DNA of 43,905 nucleotides, taken from the NCBI GenBank assembly GCA_013152895.1, contig JAADFN010000078.1, forward strand, positions 1-43,905, given 5' to 3'. The notes under the pieces are model-generated. The model searched no databases. It had not been told where the DNA came from and worked only from the letters and a program-made list of their open reading frames with translations. Positions 17,281 to 26,687 of the stretch are shown piece by piece. The first letter of the stretch is position 1; each line of letters begins with the position of its first letter. Source of the stretch: Acidobacteriota bacterium (lineage in GTDB: Bacteria; Acidobacteriota; Thermoanaerobaculia; Thermoanaerobaculales; Sulfomarinibacteraceae). The position numbers and the translations under genes are program-made.

Positions 17281-18544
17281 TCAGCGCCGTTCGCCGGTGT
17301 CGGCGTCGATGGTCACCATCGCGGGCGGTTCCTCGGCCGGTGCGGGCGGTGCTTCCTGGTCGTTCCGCTTGCCCTTGGCCTCGTCGGACTTCTCGCCCGC
17401 ACCCTTGCCCAGGGCGTTCTTCTTGAGCCGGAGTTCGCAGTGGTATCCGCCTTCGCCGATCACGTGGCGGACGGAATGGCAGTAGTAGACGCCGGAGAAC
17501 TTCCGCCCGACGCCCTTGACCTCCACGTTCTGCTTGGCCCGCAGCGTGGGGATGCCGATGGTGACCGCAACGGCCTCCACCTGGCGGAGCTCGGCCTCCT
17601 TGAACCTGCCCTCGGCGAGGTCCTGGGCCGGTTCCTGCCGCGGCTCCTCGTGGAAGCCTTCGGACCGTTCGAAGCTCGGGACGATCTGCCCCGACTCCTG
17701 CTCCTTGTAGCGGGCCTCTCCGGTGTTGCCGTCCACCAGGTAGGTGCGCCTGCCCAGCGAGGTGCGCTCCGGCGTGGTCTCGTTGCTCGCCTTGTGCTCG
17801 ACCGGTTCCTTCTTGCGCGGGTCGACGCCCACGGCCTTGGTCTCGACACCGGGCCCCTTGGCGCCCTGGGATTGGGTGGAGGGCCGGAAAGAGCGCAGGA
17901 CCCCCTTCCGGTCGGTGAAGTACTCCAGGACCACCGCCGGTTTCTGCTCGAGCTCCCGCGGGTGGAAGTGCAGCTCGTCGTCCTGGATGTAGAAGACGTA
18001 GCCGGTGACCCCGTCTCCGTCCCGGTCGCGGGCCTTGGCCGCGAGCTCCTTGAGGAACTGGGCGTCCGAGACGTTGCTCTGCACGACCCGCAGGTGGCGT
18101 CCCTTGGTGGGCGTCACCACCGGGGTGAGCCCGTTGGCGGCGGCGATCTCCTCGGCGATCTCGGAGTAGAGGATGCCGGGCGGCGGCTTCTTCCAGACCT
18201 TCTGGTTCTCCTTGCCGGCCAGCTTGAAGCCCTTGTCGTAGGCCTTGATGCGGATCGTGGGATCGCCGTTCTCGGGAAAGTCGTAGTCGATGTCCTTGAT
18301 GACCGCCTTCTTGCGCGGCGAAAGGTTGCCCACGTACCCGAAGCGGGCCACGATCTCGTTGCCCTCCTGGAATAGCGGGTCGTCCACGAACTGGAGGTTG
18401 CGGTCCGTGACGGACAGCTCCAGCACGTCCAGCTCCTCCTTTGTCCTCGAAGACGAACGAGGTGATCTCCTGCGTGATGTCCGCGGACAGGGTCCGCCCC
18501 TCGATCTGGATCAGGAACGTCGGTTTGAAGGTGTCGAGATCCAT
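17281..18544 (-). CDS. Late control gene D-like baseplate hub protein, interrupted by a one-base frame change at about 18440-18442
   Basis: Frame from ATG 18544 reads MDLDTFKPTFLIQIEGRTLSADITQEITSFVFEDK; the downstream frame (17281..18426) reads (E)ELDVLELSVTDRNLQFVDDPLFQEGNEIVARFGYVG..., the expected gpD continuation. Confidence 0.75.
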
Positions 18545-18588
18545 GCGCCGTACTCCGGTCGAGCCGCCGTCAGGCGGCACCCACCGGA

Positions 18589-18619
18589 TACTTACCGGCG
18601 CACGGACGAAGGTGTCGGG
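18589..18619 (-). promoter_or_regulatory. Promoter-like element copy 2 (upstream of gpD/lysis/spike module)
   Basis: Minus strand CCCGACA-CCTTCGTCCGTGCG-CCGGTAAGTA. Confidence 0.75.
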
Positions 18620-18679
18620 ACGGGTGGGTGGTGAGGAAGTTCAGCCCGGTAGAGGAATGCGGTCGCCAAGGGTCGCGCC

Positions 18680-18970
18680 CTACGCCAGGAGGCGCATGTA
18701 GACGTGGTCCGTGGAAGGGATGCGGAGCACCGTCCCGGGCTCGAGCTCCAGGGGGAAGAAGATGTCGTTGTAGTCGCAGATGACCCACCACAGGTCGGCC
18801 CGTCCCAGGTAACGGTGGGCGAGCAGGTCCACCCGGTCGCCTTCCACCACCGTGTGGAAACGGTCGTCCGGCCTCGGGGCGGTGTCGATGGGAGGCCGCG
18901 TTCCCAGGAACTCCTCCCTGCCGTCGGTGTAGAGGATGCAGGCGGCGTACCGCGAGGAGCGTCCGATCAT
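18680..18970 (-). CDS. LysM-domain tail protein (gpX / gp53-like)
   Basis: MIGRSSRYAACILYTDGREEFLGTRPPIDTAPRPDDRFHTVVEGDRVDLLAHRYLGRADLWWVICDYNDIFFPLELEPGTVLRIPS. Confidence 0.8.
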   Translation of the reverse strand: MIGRSSRYAACILYTDGREEFLGTRPPIDTAPRPDDRFHTVVEGDRVDLLAHRYLGRADLWWVICDYNDIFFPLELEPGTVLRIPSTDHVYMRLLA

Positions 18971-19437
18971 CCCCGCACCTCCGAGTAGTCCACGGATTCG
19001 TCGATGTATTCCTCGAGCACCAGGTCCACCTCGGCGTGCTGGGGCAGGAGGCTGTCCCGGTCGAACATGTGGAAGAACCGCGCCTTCACCTGCCGCACCA
19101 CGCAGAGCACGCCCGGGTAGAGGTCCCCGAACAGGAGCAGCACCCGGTGCGGCGCGTTCTTCAGCATGGTGCCGGCATGTTCGGGATAGAGGAGCGAGCG
19201 GAGCCAGTCCACGGACTCCTTCACCGGCCCCTTGAAGAAGACGAGCTTGAAGGTGATCTTGCGCGGACCGCCGGCCACGTACTGGTAACGGGGATGGCTC
19301 ATGCCCGGGATCTTGATGGCCGCGTAGGCGGTGCTCTTGTCGTCGAGGATGTCGTCCGGGTTGTACTGGAAGTCCAGGTAGTCCCCGGTCTCGATGTCGA
19401 CGAGGTAGGCGGTGATCTCCCTGCGGTCCCAGGCCAT
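18967..19437 (-). CDS. CIS tube-like / LysM-partner tail protein
   Basis: 156 aa; YLVDIETGDYLDFQYNPDDILDDKSTAYAAIKIPGMSHPRYQYVAGGPRKITFKLVFFKG is the typical pattern of this contractile-tail family. Confidence 0.7.
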   Translation of the reverse strand: MAWDRREITAYLVDIETGDYLDFQYNPDDILDDKSTAYAAIKIPGMSHPRYQYVAGGPRKITFKLVFFKGPVKESVDWLRSLLYPEHAGTMLKNAPHRVLLLFGDLYPGVLCVVRQVKARFFHMFDRDSLLPQHAEVDLVLEEYIDESVDYSEVRG

Positions 19438-19439
19438 GG

Positions 19440-19751
19440 TCAGAGCTCCTCGATCTCGACGACCGGCTTGCCGAGCTCGAGGGCGCGCGCCGTCTCGCGG
19501 CGCATCCCGTCGGAGATCCCGTCCCCGACGTAGACCCAGACCTCGTCGCAGGCATCCATGAAGGCCAGCCCGCAGGCGATGCCCCGGTCGCGCTCCTCCT
19601 GGCGGCGGTCATCCAGGAAACGCGGGTAGAGCAGGTGCGGCGCGAAGGGAGCGTGGCCCGCCTCGACCGCCTTCCGGCACAGCCGTTCGGCCACGGCCTC
19701 GTTGCGGGCCGTGTCCCCGGCGTACCGGCTGCATATGAATATCCGTTTCAT
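19440..19751 (-). CDS. DUF7768/DUF4406-like protein (nucleoside 2-deoxyribosyltransferase-like fold)
   Basis: MKRIFICSRYAGDTARNEAVAERLCRKAVEAGHAPFAPHLLYPRFLDDRRQEERDRGIACGLAFMDACDEVWVYVGDGISDGMRRETARALELGKPVVEIEEL. Confidence 0.75.
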   Translation of the reverse strand: MKRIFICSRYAGDTARNEAVAERLCRKAVEAGHAPFAPHLLYPRFLDDRRQEERDRGIACGLAFMDACDEVWVYVGDGISDGMRRETARALELGKPVVEIEEL

Positions 19752-19759
19752 ATCTCACC

Positions 19760-22700
19760 TCAGAGCGTCTCGTAGTTCTTGATCTTGCGCTCGCGCAGGT
19801 CGCGGTAGACGGACTGCGCGATCTGGCGGCCGTCGAGCTGCGTGGTGACCGCGATGTCGATGGGCCGCTCGGCGAGCGCATCCAGCTTGGCGAGGATCGC
19901 CTCGAGCACGGGACGCAGCTCCTCGGCCCGCACTCCAGGCCCGCCCGGGATCATCGGGCCGGGAACCGGCGCGCCGCGCGTCTCCCCCGGGAGCAGAGGC
20001 CGCTCCGGCGGCGCCTCCGGCGAGGGGGCGGGAGCCGTGGTCTCCCTCACGACCGGCATCGGGCCGCCGACGCGGGGCACTTCGGCCGCCAGAACCGGGG
20101 TCAAGGCGAGCGTGCCGGCGAGCATCGCGGGTGCGGCCACGCGCCTGCCCAGGTCGCCCATGAAGCCGAACACCCGCTCCAGCGCCTTGGCGGGAGCCTC
20201 GGCGGCCCGGGCTATCCCTCCACCGAGCGTCTCGAGCAGGGCCATGCCGCTTCGCGTGAGATCGGCAAGCGGGCCTTCCTTGGCGTCCGAGAAGGGCAGC
20301 AGGTCACGCACAAAGGAGAGCGCCGACCTGGCCGCCTCGTAGGGTGCCGACACCGCGGCCTTGATGCCTTCGCCCACGGTGGTGAGGATCGCCTTGCCGC
20401 TCTCGAAGGCGGAACCAGCCAGGTCCGCCACGGCGGTGGTCGCCGATTCCCACGCGCCGGCTGCAGCGGTCTTGACCGTCTCCCAGGCCGAGGACGCGAC
20501 CGAGGCGAGCCCCTCGAAGGGCGCCTTGATCCATTCCCACGCCGCCCCGGCCATGGACTTGAGCCCTTCCCATGCGGCGGAAGCGGCGCCGGTGATCCGG
20601 CTCCAGGCGGCCGTAGCCGCGTCCGCCACCCATGAGAACGGCGCACTCACGGCGGACCAGGCCGATTGAGCGAGGCTGCCGAGACCGCTCCAGAGTTCCG
20701 CCGCGGAGGTCCTGATCCATTCCCAGGCGCCCGCGGCCGTCTCGGCGATCCGGCGGAACGGTGCGGCCACGGCGTCGAAGGCCGCAGCACCGAGAGACTC
20801 GATCCCTTTCCATGCCGATGCGACCGCCCCGGTGACGCCCCGCCACACTCGGGCCGCCGCCTCCACGCCTTTCCGGAACGGCCAGGTCAGCGCGGAGAGG
20901 AGGCCCGCGCCGAGGTTCTTGAGCCCGTCCCAGACCCAGCGCGCCGCGGCGAGCATGCCCCTGAGCGCCATGCCGAGGACCTTGCCCGGGAGGGTGAGCA
21001 CGCCCAGCATCCCCTTGGCCAGCGTCTTCAGGACCGCGGCCCCGGAGGCGGTGAGGTCGGACAAGGGGCCCGTCTCGGCGTCGGAGAACGGCAGCAGCCT
21101 ACGCAGCCACCCGAGGGCCTTCTTGAGCAGCTCGAAGGGATAGGTGACCGCCGACCAGATGCCTTTCCCGAGCGCGACCAGGATGCGCTTGCCTGCCTCG
21201 AAGAAGGTGGTGTCGCCCGAGAGAAAGCTGCGGACCGCCCCGAACACCTCCGCCAGGGTCCGCACGAGCGGCAGGTCCATGAACGCGCCGACCACGGCGG
21301 TCGCCGCGGAGGCGAAGAACCGGCCCACGGCCGAGAAGATCCCCTTGATGAAGTCCCACACGCCCGCGATCACGTCCCGGACCCACCGGAACGGCGTGGC
21401 CAGGAAGTCGAACACGGCGGCGCCGACGGCCTTCAAGCCGTCGAGCACGGAGACCTCGCCGGTGAGCACCTGCCAGAGCGCGTAGACGACCCGGCCGACC
21501 ATACGGAAGGCCTGCACCAGGAGGCGGACGGGGAGGAAGAACTTGTAGACGAACCTGGCTGCCCCGACGAAAGCGGTGACGATCACCTTGCCCATCCACG
21601 CCGCGGCCCGGACCACCCAGGCGACCGCCTTGACCACGGCCGCGAGGTTGTAGATCACGAACTCGAGCAGGTAGGCCCCCACCTTGGCGATGATGCCGAG
21701 CACCGTGCCGAGCGTCTCCCCGAGGCCGCGGAAGGCGGATGCGTCCGCCGAGGTCGCGGCCAGGCCGAAGATCTCCAGGACGGAGGCGACAGCCCGGTAG
21801 AGCGCCCCCCAGGCCTGCATGAGCGCGCGCACCGCGGGCTCGACAATCGCCCGGATTCTGGCGAAGGCCCCCGCGAACGCCCGCCAGAGGCCGGACAGGA
21901 ACTCCCGCACCCGGTAGTAGATGCGGAAGACCGTGACCACCAGCCCCATCAGCCCGGCCTCCTCGAGCTTCCGCGCCAGCTCCGCCGACATGCGCCCCGT
22001 GCCGCCGCTGAGCGAGGTGATCAGCGCCTTGATCCCCTGGAAGACGAGCTTCACCTTCTCCCAGGCCCCGAGGACGGTGTCCCGGATACCGGCGAAGTTG
22101 GTCTCCCAGGCCCGCTTGAGCAGGTAGACCGCCAGCACCACCCCGCCGATGATCGCCGTCACCGGCAGGAAGTAGGTGGCGAACGCCGAACCCACGCCCG
22201 CGACGGCGGCGCCCATGGCCGCGAGCCCGGCCTTGATGGCCGGGAGCATAAGCCCGATGGTCCCGGCCGCGGCGATGACGCCGCCCACGACGACGAGCAC
22301 CGCGCCGAAAGCCATGCTCAATGTCAGGAGCACGCGGGTGAGCCCCGGCATGGAGCGGGCGAGTTTCTGGAAGAACAGGATCGCCCTGGAGATCCCCTGG
22401 ATCACGGGTGTCACCACCGGCAGGAGGGTCCGGCCGAGGATCTCGAAGAGGTTGCCGAGCTGCTGGCGGAGCAGCGTGAACTGCGAACCGATGTCCATGT
22501 TCATGGCCCGGGCCATCTCCTCGGTGACCGCCGTGCCGCCCTTCATGGCCCGCTCGATGGCGCGGATGTTGCCCTCCAGGGCCTCCATGCCCTGGGACAT
22601 CTGCAGCAGGAACTTGACCGCCTCGTCGGAGCCGAAGGCCTTCTTGATCTCCACCTGGGCGGCGGCCTGGGACAGGTCGGGGAAGCGGGCCTTGATCTCC

Positions 22701-23515
22701 CGGAGGATGGGCACGATCCCCTTCAGGCGGCCGGTGGAGTCCACGAAGGATAGCCCCAGCTTCTCGCCCGCCTCGGCGGCCTTCATGATGAACGCCTTGT
22801 ACAGGGTGCCGGCCTCGGAGCCGGGCATGGTGGTCTGGAGCTGGCCGAGGATGGCGAGCTGCTCCTGGAGCGGGACGTTGGAGGATGCGGCCACGGCGCC
22901 GATGTTCTTGATGGCGTCGGCCATCTGCCGCCCCGTGGTCTTGAACGAGGCCACGGTCTGGGCCATGGCGCCGGCGAAGGCGCGCGACCACTCCACGTCG
23001 GAGAACTCCGACATGATGGGCTTGAAGATGCCGTAGGCCGTGGTGAAGGTCCCCACCATCTCCTCGGTGGTGGCCTTGGTGGCCTTCGCGGTCAGCGCGG
23101 CCATCGCGGTGAAGGTGCCGACCGCCTCGTCGCTCAGGCCCGCGAGCGCCGAGCGCACGTCGTAGGCCGCGGTGATGAACTCGGCCTTGGTGGATCCGGC
23201 CCAGGTGTTGGTGAAGGACTCGGCGGCGTCCTCGATGGCCTGCAGGTCCTTGACGCCCAGCGAGGCCAGCTCTCCCAGCGCCTTCTGGGTCGCCGCGGTG
23301 GAGGCCACCAGTCCCGCCGGAACGGCCAGCAGCGCCAGCCCGGCCCCGATCATCATCGTTCCCTTCTGGATGCGGTCGAGGTTGCGGGTCATGCGCTCGC
23401 TGGCCGCGGCGACCGTGGCGTCCAGCGACTGCATGGACGACTCGATGCGGGCCGCGTTCCGCGAGAACGCGTCCTTCATCGATACGACGATGCCGAGTCC
23501 CAGGTCGCCGTTCAT
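19760..23515 (-). CDS. Tail tape measure protein
   Basis: 1251 aa; long helical protein with hydrophobic segments; N-terminal phage minor tail/TP901-type region; just downstream of the tail chaperone pair. Confidence 0.92.
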   Translation of the reverse strand: MNGDLGLGIVVSMKDAFSRNAARIESSMQSLDATVAAASERMTRNLDRIQKGTMMIGAGLALLAVPAGLVASTAATQKALGELASLGVKDLQAIEDAAESFTNTWAGSTKAEFITAAYDVRSALAGLSDEAVGTFTAMAALTAKATKATTEEMVGTFTTAYGIFKPIMSEFSDVEWSRAFAGAMAQTVASFKTTGRQMADAIKNIGAVAASSNVPLQEQLAILGQLQTTMPGSEAGTLYKAFIMKAAEAGEKLGLSFVDSTGRLKGIVPILREIKARFPDLSQAAAQVEIKKAFGSDEAVKFLLQMSQGMEALEGNIRAIERAMKGGTAVTEEMARAMNMDIGSQFTLLRQQLGNLFEILGRTLLPVVTPVIQGISRAILFFQKLARSMPGLTRVLLTLSMAFGAVLVVVGGVIAAAGTIGLMLPAIKAGLAAMGAAVAGVGSAFATYFLPVTAIIGGVVLAVYLLKRAWETNFAGIRDTVLGAWEKVKLVFQGIKALITSLSGGTGRMSAELARKLEEAGLMGLVVTVFRIYYRVREFLSGLWRAFAGAFARIRAIVEPAVRALMQAWGALYRAVASVLEIFGLAATSADASAFRGLGETLGTVLGIIAKVGAYLLEFVIYNLAAVVKAVAWVVRAAAWMGKVIVTAFVGAARFVYKFFLPVRLLVQAFRMVGRVVYALWQVLTGEVSVLDGLKAVGAAVFDFLATPFRWVRDVIAGVWDFIKGIFSAVGRFFASAATAVVGAFMDLPLVRTLAEVFGAVRSFLSGDTTFFEAGKRILVALGKGIWSAVTYPFELLKKALGWLRRLLPFSDAETGPLSDLTASGAAVLKTLAKGMLGVLTLPGKVLGMALRGMLAAARWVWDGLKNLGAGLLSALTWPFRKGVEAAARVWRGVTGAVASAWKGIESLGAAAFDAVAAPFRRIAETAAGAWEWIRTSAAELWSGLGSLAQSAWSAVSAPFSWVADAATAAWSRITGAASAAWEGLKSMAGAAWEWIKAPFEGLASVASSAWETVKTAAAGAWESATTAVADLAGSAFESGKAILTTVGEGIKAAVSAPYEAARSALSFVRDLLPFSDAKEGPLADLTRSGMALLETLGGGIARAAEAPAKALERVFGFMGDLGRRVAAPAMLAGTLALTPVLAAEVPRVGGPMPVVRETTAPAPSPEAPPERPLLPGETRGAPVPGPMIPGGPGVRAEELRPVLEAILAKLDALAERPIDIAVTTQLDGRQIAQSVYRDLRERKIKNYETL

Positions 23516-23688
23516 CTCTGCCTGCGCTCCATTTCCTCCCGCTCAAACGCAAGCTGCCGCTCCAGGGCCTCCACGAACTCGCGGCGGACCCGGAGCGGCA
23601 GCGCTTTCGTCTCGGCGTATCCCCAGTGGAGTCCGCCGTAGGCCAGGAAGAAGGCGTCCCTTACAAGCGAACTCCGGGGAACAAAAAA
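23512..23688 (-). CDS. -1 frame extension of the tail assembly chaperone (programmed frameshift product)
   Basis: After a -1 slip at TTTTTTG (minus strand 23688-23682), the frame reads FFVPRSSLVRDAFFLAYGGLHWGYAETKALPLRVRREFVEALERQLAFEREEMERRQR* and stops in ATGA overlap with the tape measure start. Confidence 0.8.
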   Translation of the reverse strand, partial: FFVPRSSLVRDAFFLAYGGLHWGYAETKALPLRVRREFVEALERQLAFEREEMERRQR

Positions 23689-24338
23689 CCCGGCTCGGCC
23701 TCCAGGCGGGTCCGGATGCGGGCGCCGCAGCTGTCGCACTCGGTCTCCACGGTGGTGTCGATGCCCGCGTCCACCCGGAGCATCTCCCGCCGCAGGGCGC
23801 TGCGGTCGCGCATGGACATCTCGGCCATGAGCTTCTTGTTGGGCGGCTTGCCGTCGATGTCGATGATCCGGATCAGCATGGCGGACGAGATGGACGGCTC
23901 CTTCAGCGCGGCCAGCCGCTTCTCCTTGTGGCCGTCCAGGTAGCCGAAGCGCACGGTGCGTTTCGAGCCGGGCAGCTCGAAGGAGAACTCCCGCTCCGGG
24001 CCGTAGGGGGTGACCTCCAGGTCCTCGAGGTCGACGGCCACGTGGTTCGTCGCGCGGCAGGCGGCGTTGGGGCAGACCAGCTCCAGCTCCACCTCGTCGC
24101 CCAGGGAGACCTGGCGAAGCTTGACCAGGATGAAGAGCCGGTCGCCGGAGAGCAGGTCGAGGACGTCCTTCATGGACGGCTCGTCGTTGTCCCCCAGGCG
24201 GACGATGCAGTTCTTGAGGACCTGGTTGACCGCGTCGCCGGTCCGGATGAGCCGCTGGTTGGTGAGCAGCTCTTCCTCGGCCCCGGTCATCTCCCGGAGT
24301 TCCACCTCGGTTCCGCTGGGAAGTTCGAACGTGTACAC
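23661..24338 (-). CDS. Tail assembly chaperone, zero-frame product
   Basis: 225 aa between tube and tape measure; paired Cys motifs (CPNAAC, CDSCG); ends just downstream of T TTT TTG. Confidence 0.75.
   Translation of the reverse strand: MYTFELPSGTEVELREMTGAEEELLTNQRLIRTGDAVNQVLKNCIVRLGDNDEPSMKDVLDLLSGDRLFILVKLRQVSLGDEVELELVCPNAACRATNHVAVDLEDLEVTPYGPEREFSFELPGSKRTVRFGYLDGHKEKRLAALKEPSISSAMLIRIIDIDGKPPNKKLMAEMSMRDRSALRREMLRVDAGIDTTVETECDSCGARIRTRLEAEPGFLFPGVRL
23682..23688 (-). promoter_or_regulatory. -1 ribosomal frameshift slippery heptamer T TTT TTG
   Basis: Zero-frame codons GGT TTT TTG TTC; -1 frame is open through to the tape measure start. Confidence 0.8.
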
Positions 24339-24354
24339 GGTTCACCTCCGCCCG

Positions 24355-24816
24355 TCAGGTCCAGTACTGGTAGCTGATGGTGATCTTCTCGATGGTGTTC
24401 TCGGTGTTGGCGCCTTCGAGTTCGTCGTACTCGAGCACCTTCACCCACGCTCCGTGCAGGGTCCATCGACGGGTCTCGTTGCCGGCCCGGTCGTAGCGGA
24501 CGATGTCGATGTCGCGCATGTAGTCGTTGGGCAGCCCGCCGACCACGGCGTTGACGTCCACCTGTTTCTTGACCCATTCCCTGGCGGCCTCGTCCGAGCC
24601 GTCCTGGAGAATGCCCTTCTCCAGGGTGATGTCCTCGAACTTCACGCGCCCGGCCACCTTCTGGTCGAACATCGAGCCCGCGGGGGCGAAGGCCACCTCC
24701 TCGAACTCGGTCTTGGGCTCCTGGCCCTTCTTGAAGAGCGCCACGTCGAACCCGTTCACCTCGATGGCGAACTGCCAGTTCTGGTAGAGGCTCTTGGGCA
24801 TGTTCCCGCTGCGCAT
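24355..24816 (-). CDS. Tail tube protein
   Basis: 153 aa directly downstream of sheath; NWQFAIEVNGFDVALFKKGQEPKTEFEEVAFAPAGSMFDQKVAGRVKFEDITLEKGI. Confidence 0.85.
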   Translation of the reverse strand: MRSGNMPKSLYQNWQFAIEVNGFDVALFKKGQEPKTEFEEVAFAPAGSMFDQKVAGRVKFEDITLEKGILQDGSDEAAREWVKKQVDVNAVVGGLPNDYMRDIDIVRYDRAGNETRRWTLHGAWVKVLEYDELEGANTENTIEKITISYQYWT

Positions 24817-24827
24817 GGGCTACCTCC

Positions 24828-26684
24828 TCACGTGGTCTTGAAGATTTCCTTGAAGTCCGCGCCGGTGGCGGTGAGCACGAAGTTGAGCTCGATGAACTCC
24901 GCGGTCTTCGTGGGCTTCACGAACACCCGCGCCACCAGCTCGTTGCGGTCGATCACCGCCGGCGTGTTGGTCTCCTCGTCGCACTGCACGGCGAAGTCGT
25001 AGAGACCGCCATTGTCCTTGATGTCCTGCAGGAAGGGGTTGATGAGCCGCAGCAGCGCCCGCCAGGTCTGCGGGTTGTTCGGCTCGAAGACCACGAACCG
25101 GGAGGACTCGGCGATGGCTTCCTCGATGTACATCATCAGCCGCCGGACGTTGACGCGGTCCAGCGCCGAGGGCTGGCTCTGGAGCGTCTTCTGGCCCCAG
25201 ATGTTGATGCCGCTGTCCGGGAAGGAGGCGATGACGTTGACGCCCTCGGGGTAGAGCACGTCCCGCTCGCCGCGGCTGGTCTTGTATCCGACCGACAGGG
25301 CGTTGAAGATGCGGCCGCGGTCGATACCCGCGGGCGCGTACCAGACGTGGGCCTTGCGGTCGTTGCGGGCGAAACAGCCCGCCACCGCCCCGGTGGGCGG
25401 CACGAGCTTCCTCTTCCCGGTGACCGGATCGTTGATCTCCAGCCAGGGGTAGTAGAGGGCCGCGTAGGAGGAGTTGAAGGCGGCATGGGAGTACATCCCC
25501 TGTCCCTTGCGGAAGTCCACCGCCTCCAGCGGCTCCAGGTGGATCGGCACGTCGGCGAGGAAGATCAGGTCCTTGCGGTTCTCGGCGTAGGCGATCCCGG
25601 CATGGATCACGGCGGCCGTGGTCACGCCCGGGGCCATGAGCATGTTCAGGGCGTCGATCTCGTCGAAGGCGTAGAAGCCGGTGTGCTGGGACGGATCGCC
25701 CGTGTAGTCAGCGTCGTCGAGGCCCGTCAGCCCGTCGTCTCCACCGGAAAGCGCCGCACGGCCCGTGGCCGGACGGTCCTCCGGCAGGGCCGAGGCGGGC
25801 CTCAGGTCCTCCACGGCGATGAACTCCGAGCGCTCGTTGATCGCCAGCTCGACGTGGTTCTTCGCGGCCTCGTCCATGGAGAGGTCCTTGAAGACCTCGA
25901 CGACCTCGCCCTTGTAGCGGACGATCAGGTTGAAACCGCTCGCGGGATCGAGCGAGCCGTCTTCGACCTCCACCTCGAGGCGGTCCCCCCAGACGCCCTC
26001 GTTCACGGCGAAGACACGGAGGGTGTCCTGGGCGTCCTGGCCGCCGGTGAGGTTCGCGGCGGCGGCAGGCTGGACGACACCGCCGTCCGTGGTTGAGGCC
26101 TGCACCAGGGAGGAGGCCGCGGCGTCGGCGTTGACGGCGGCCGCGACCTGGTCGGCGGTGCTCACCGGGTCACCTGCGCCGTCCGTGGCCAGGTTCACCG
26201 TGATCGCCTGGCCGGAGACCTCGACCGAGAGCGGCGTGTCCGTCCCGGAAGCCGCCAGCGCGATGCTGATGCCGTTGCCGGCCGAACCCGCCGCCCGTGC
26301 CGTCCAGGTGATGCGGTCCGTTCCGGCGGCGCCCGTCTCCAGCATCGCGGCGACGGCGCGCCGGTCCTTGAGCGTCACCGAGGACTTCACGGCGGTGAGG
26401 CTGTTCCGGTCGGTGGGGTCGGCGAGGTGGGCGATCCGGTTGACGTAGAGCACCGAGCCGCCGTTGTCGAAGAAGGCCCGTGCCGCGTAGGCCAGGTAGC
26501 CGGCCTGCACGTAGGAGCCGAACTTGTTGATGAACTGCTCCCAGCTGGTGACCAGGACGGGCTTGTTGATCGGGCCGCGTTCGGCCACGCCCACCATGGC
26601 GCAGGACGAGGTCGAGATCTGCTTGACGTAGAAACTGAAATCGGTCTCGCGCGTGTAGACGCCGGGGGAAAGGTAGGTCGCCAT
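24828..26684 (-). CDS. Contractile tail sheath protein
   Basis: 618 aa; YLSPGVYTRETDFSFYVKQISTSSCAMVGVAERGPINKPVLVTSWEQFINKFG; C-terminal sheath motifs (NVRRLMMYIEEAIAESSRFVVFEPNNPQTW). Confidence 0.95.
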   Translation of the reverse strand: MATYLSPGVYTRETDFSFYVKQISTSSCAMVGVAERGPINKPVLVTSWEQFINKFGSYVQAGYLAYAARAFFDNGGSVLYVNRIAHLADPTDRNSLTAVKSSVTLKDRRAVAAMLETGAAGTDRITWTARAAGSAGNGISIALAASGTDTPLSVEVSGQAITVNLATDGAGDPVSTADQVAAAVNADAAASSLVQASTTDGGVVQPAAAANLTGGQDAQDTLRVFAVNEGVWGDRLEVEVEDGSLDPASGFNLIVRYKGEVVEVFKDLSMDEAAKNHVELAINERSEFIAVEDLRPASALPEDRPATGRAALSGGDDGLTGLDDADYTGDPSQHTGFYAFDEIDALNMLMAPGVTTAAVIHAGIAYAENRKDLIFLADVPIHLEPLEAVDFRKGQGMYSHAAFNSSYAALYYPWLEINDPVTGKRKLVPPTGAVAGCFARNDRKAHVWYAPAGIDRGRIFNALSVGYKTSRGERDVLYPEGVNVIASFPDSGINIWGQKTLQSQPSALDRVNVRRLMMYIEEAIAESSRFVVFEPNNPQTWRALLRLINPFLQDIKDNGGLYDFAVQCDEETNTPAVIDRNELVARVFVKPTKTAEFIELNFVLTATGADFKEIFKTT

Positions 26685-26687
26685 GGC

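Noticed and set aside
20666-22753. 695-aa plus-strand ORF
   Set aside because: Antisense to the tape measure gene; skewed composition only.
21099-23552. 817-aa minus-strand ORF
   Set aside because: Out-of-frame reading of the tape measure gene.
23512-24345. 277-aa minus-strand ORF as an independent gene
   Set aside because: Only its last 50-60 codons look real; these are explained as the -1 extension of the chaperone.
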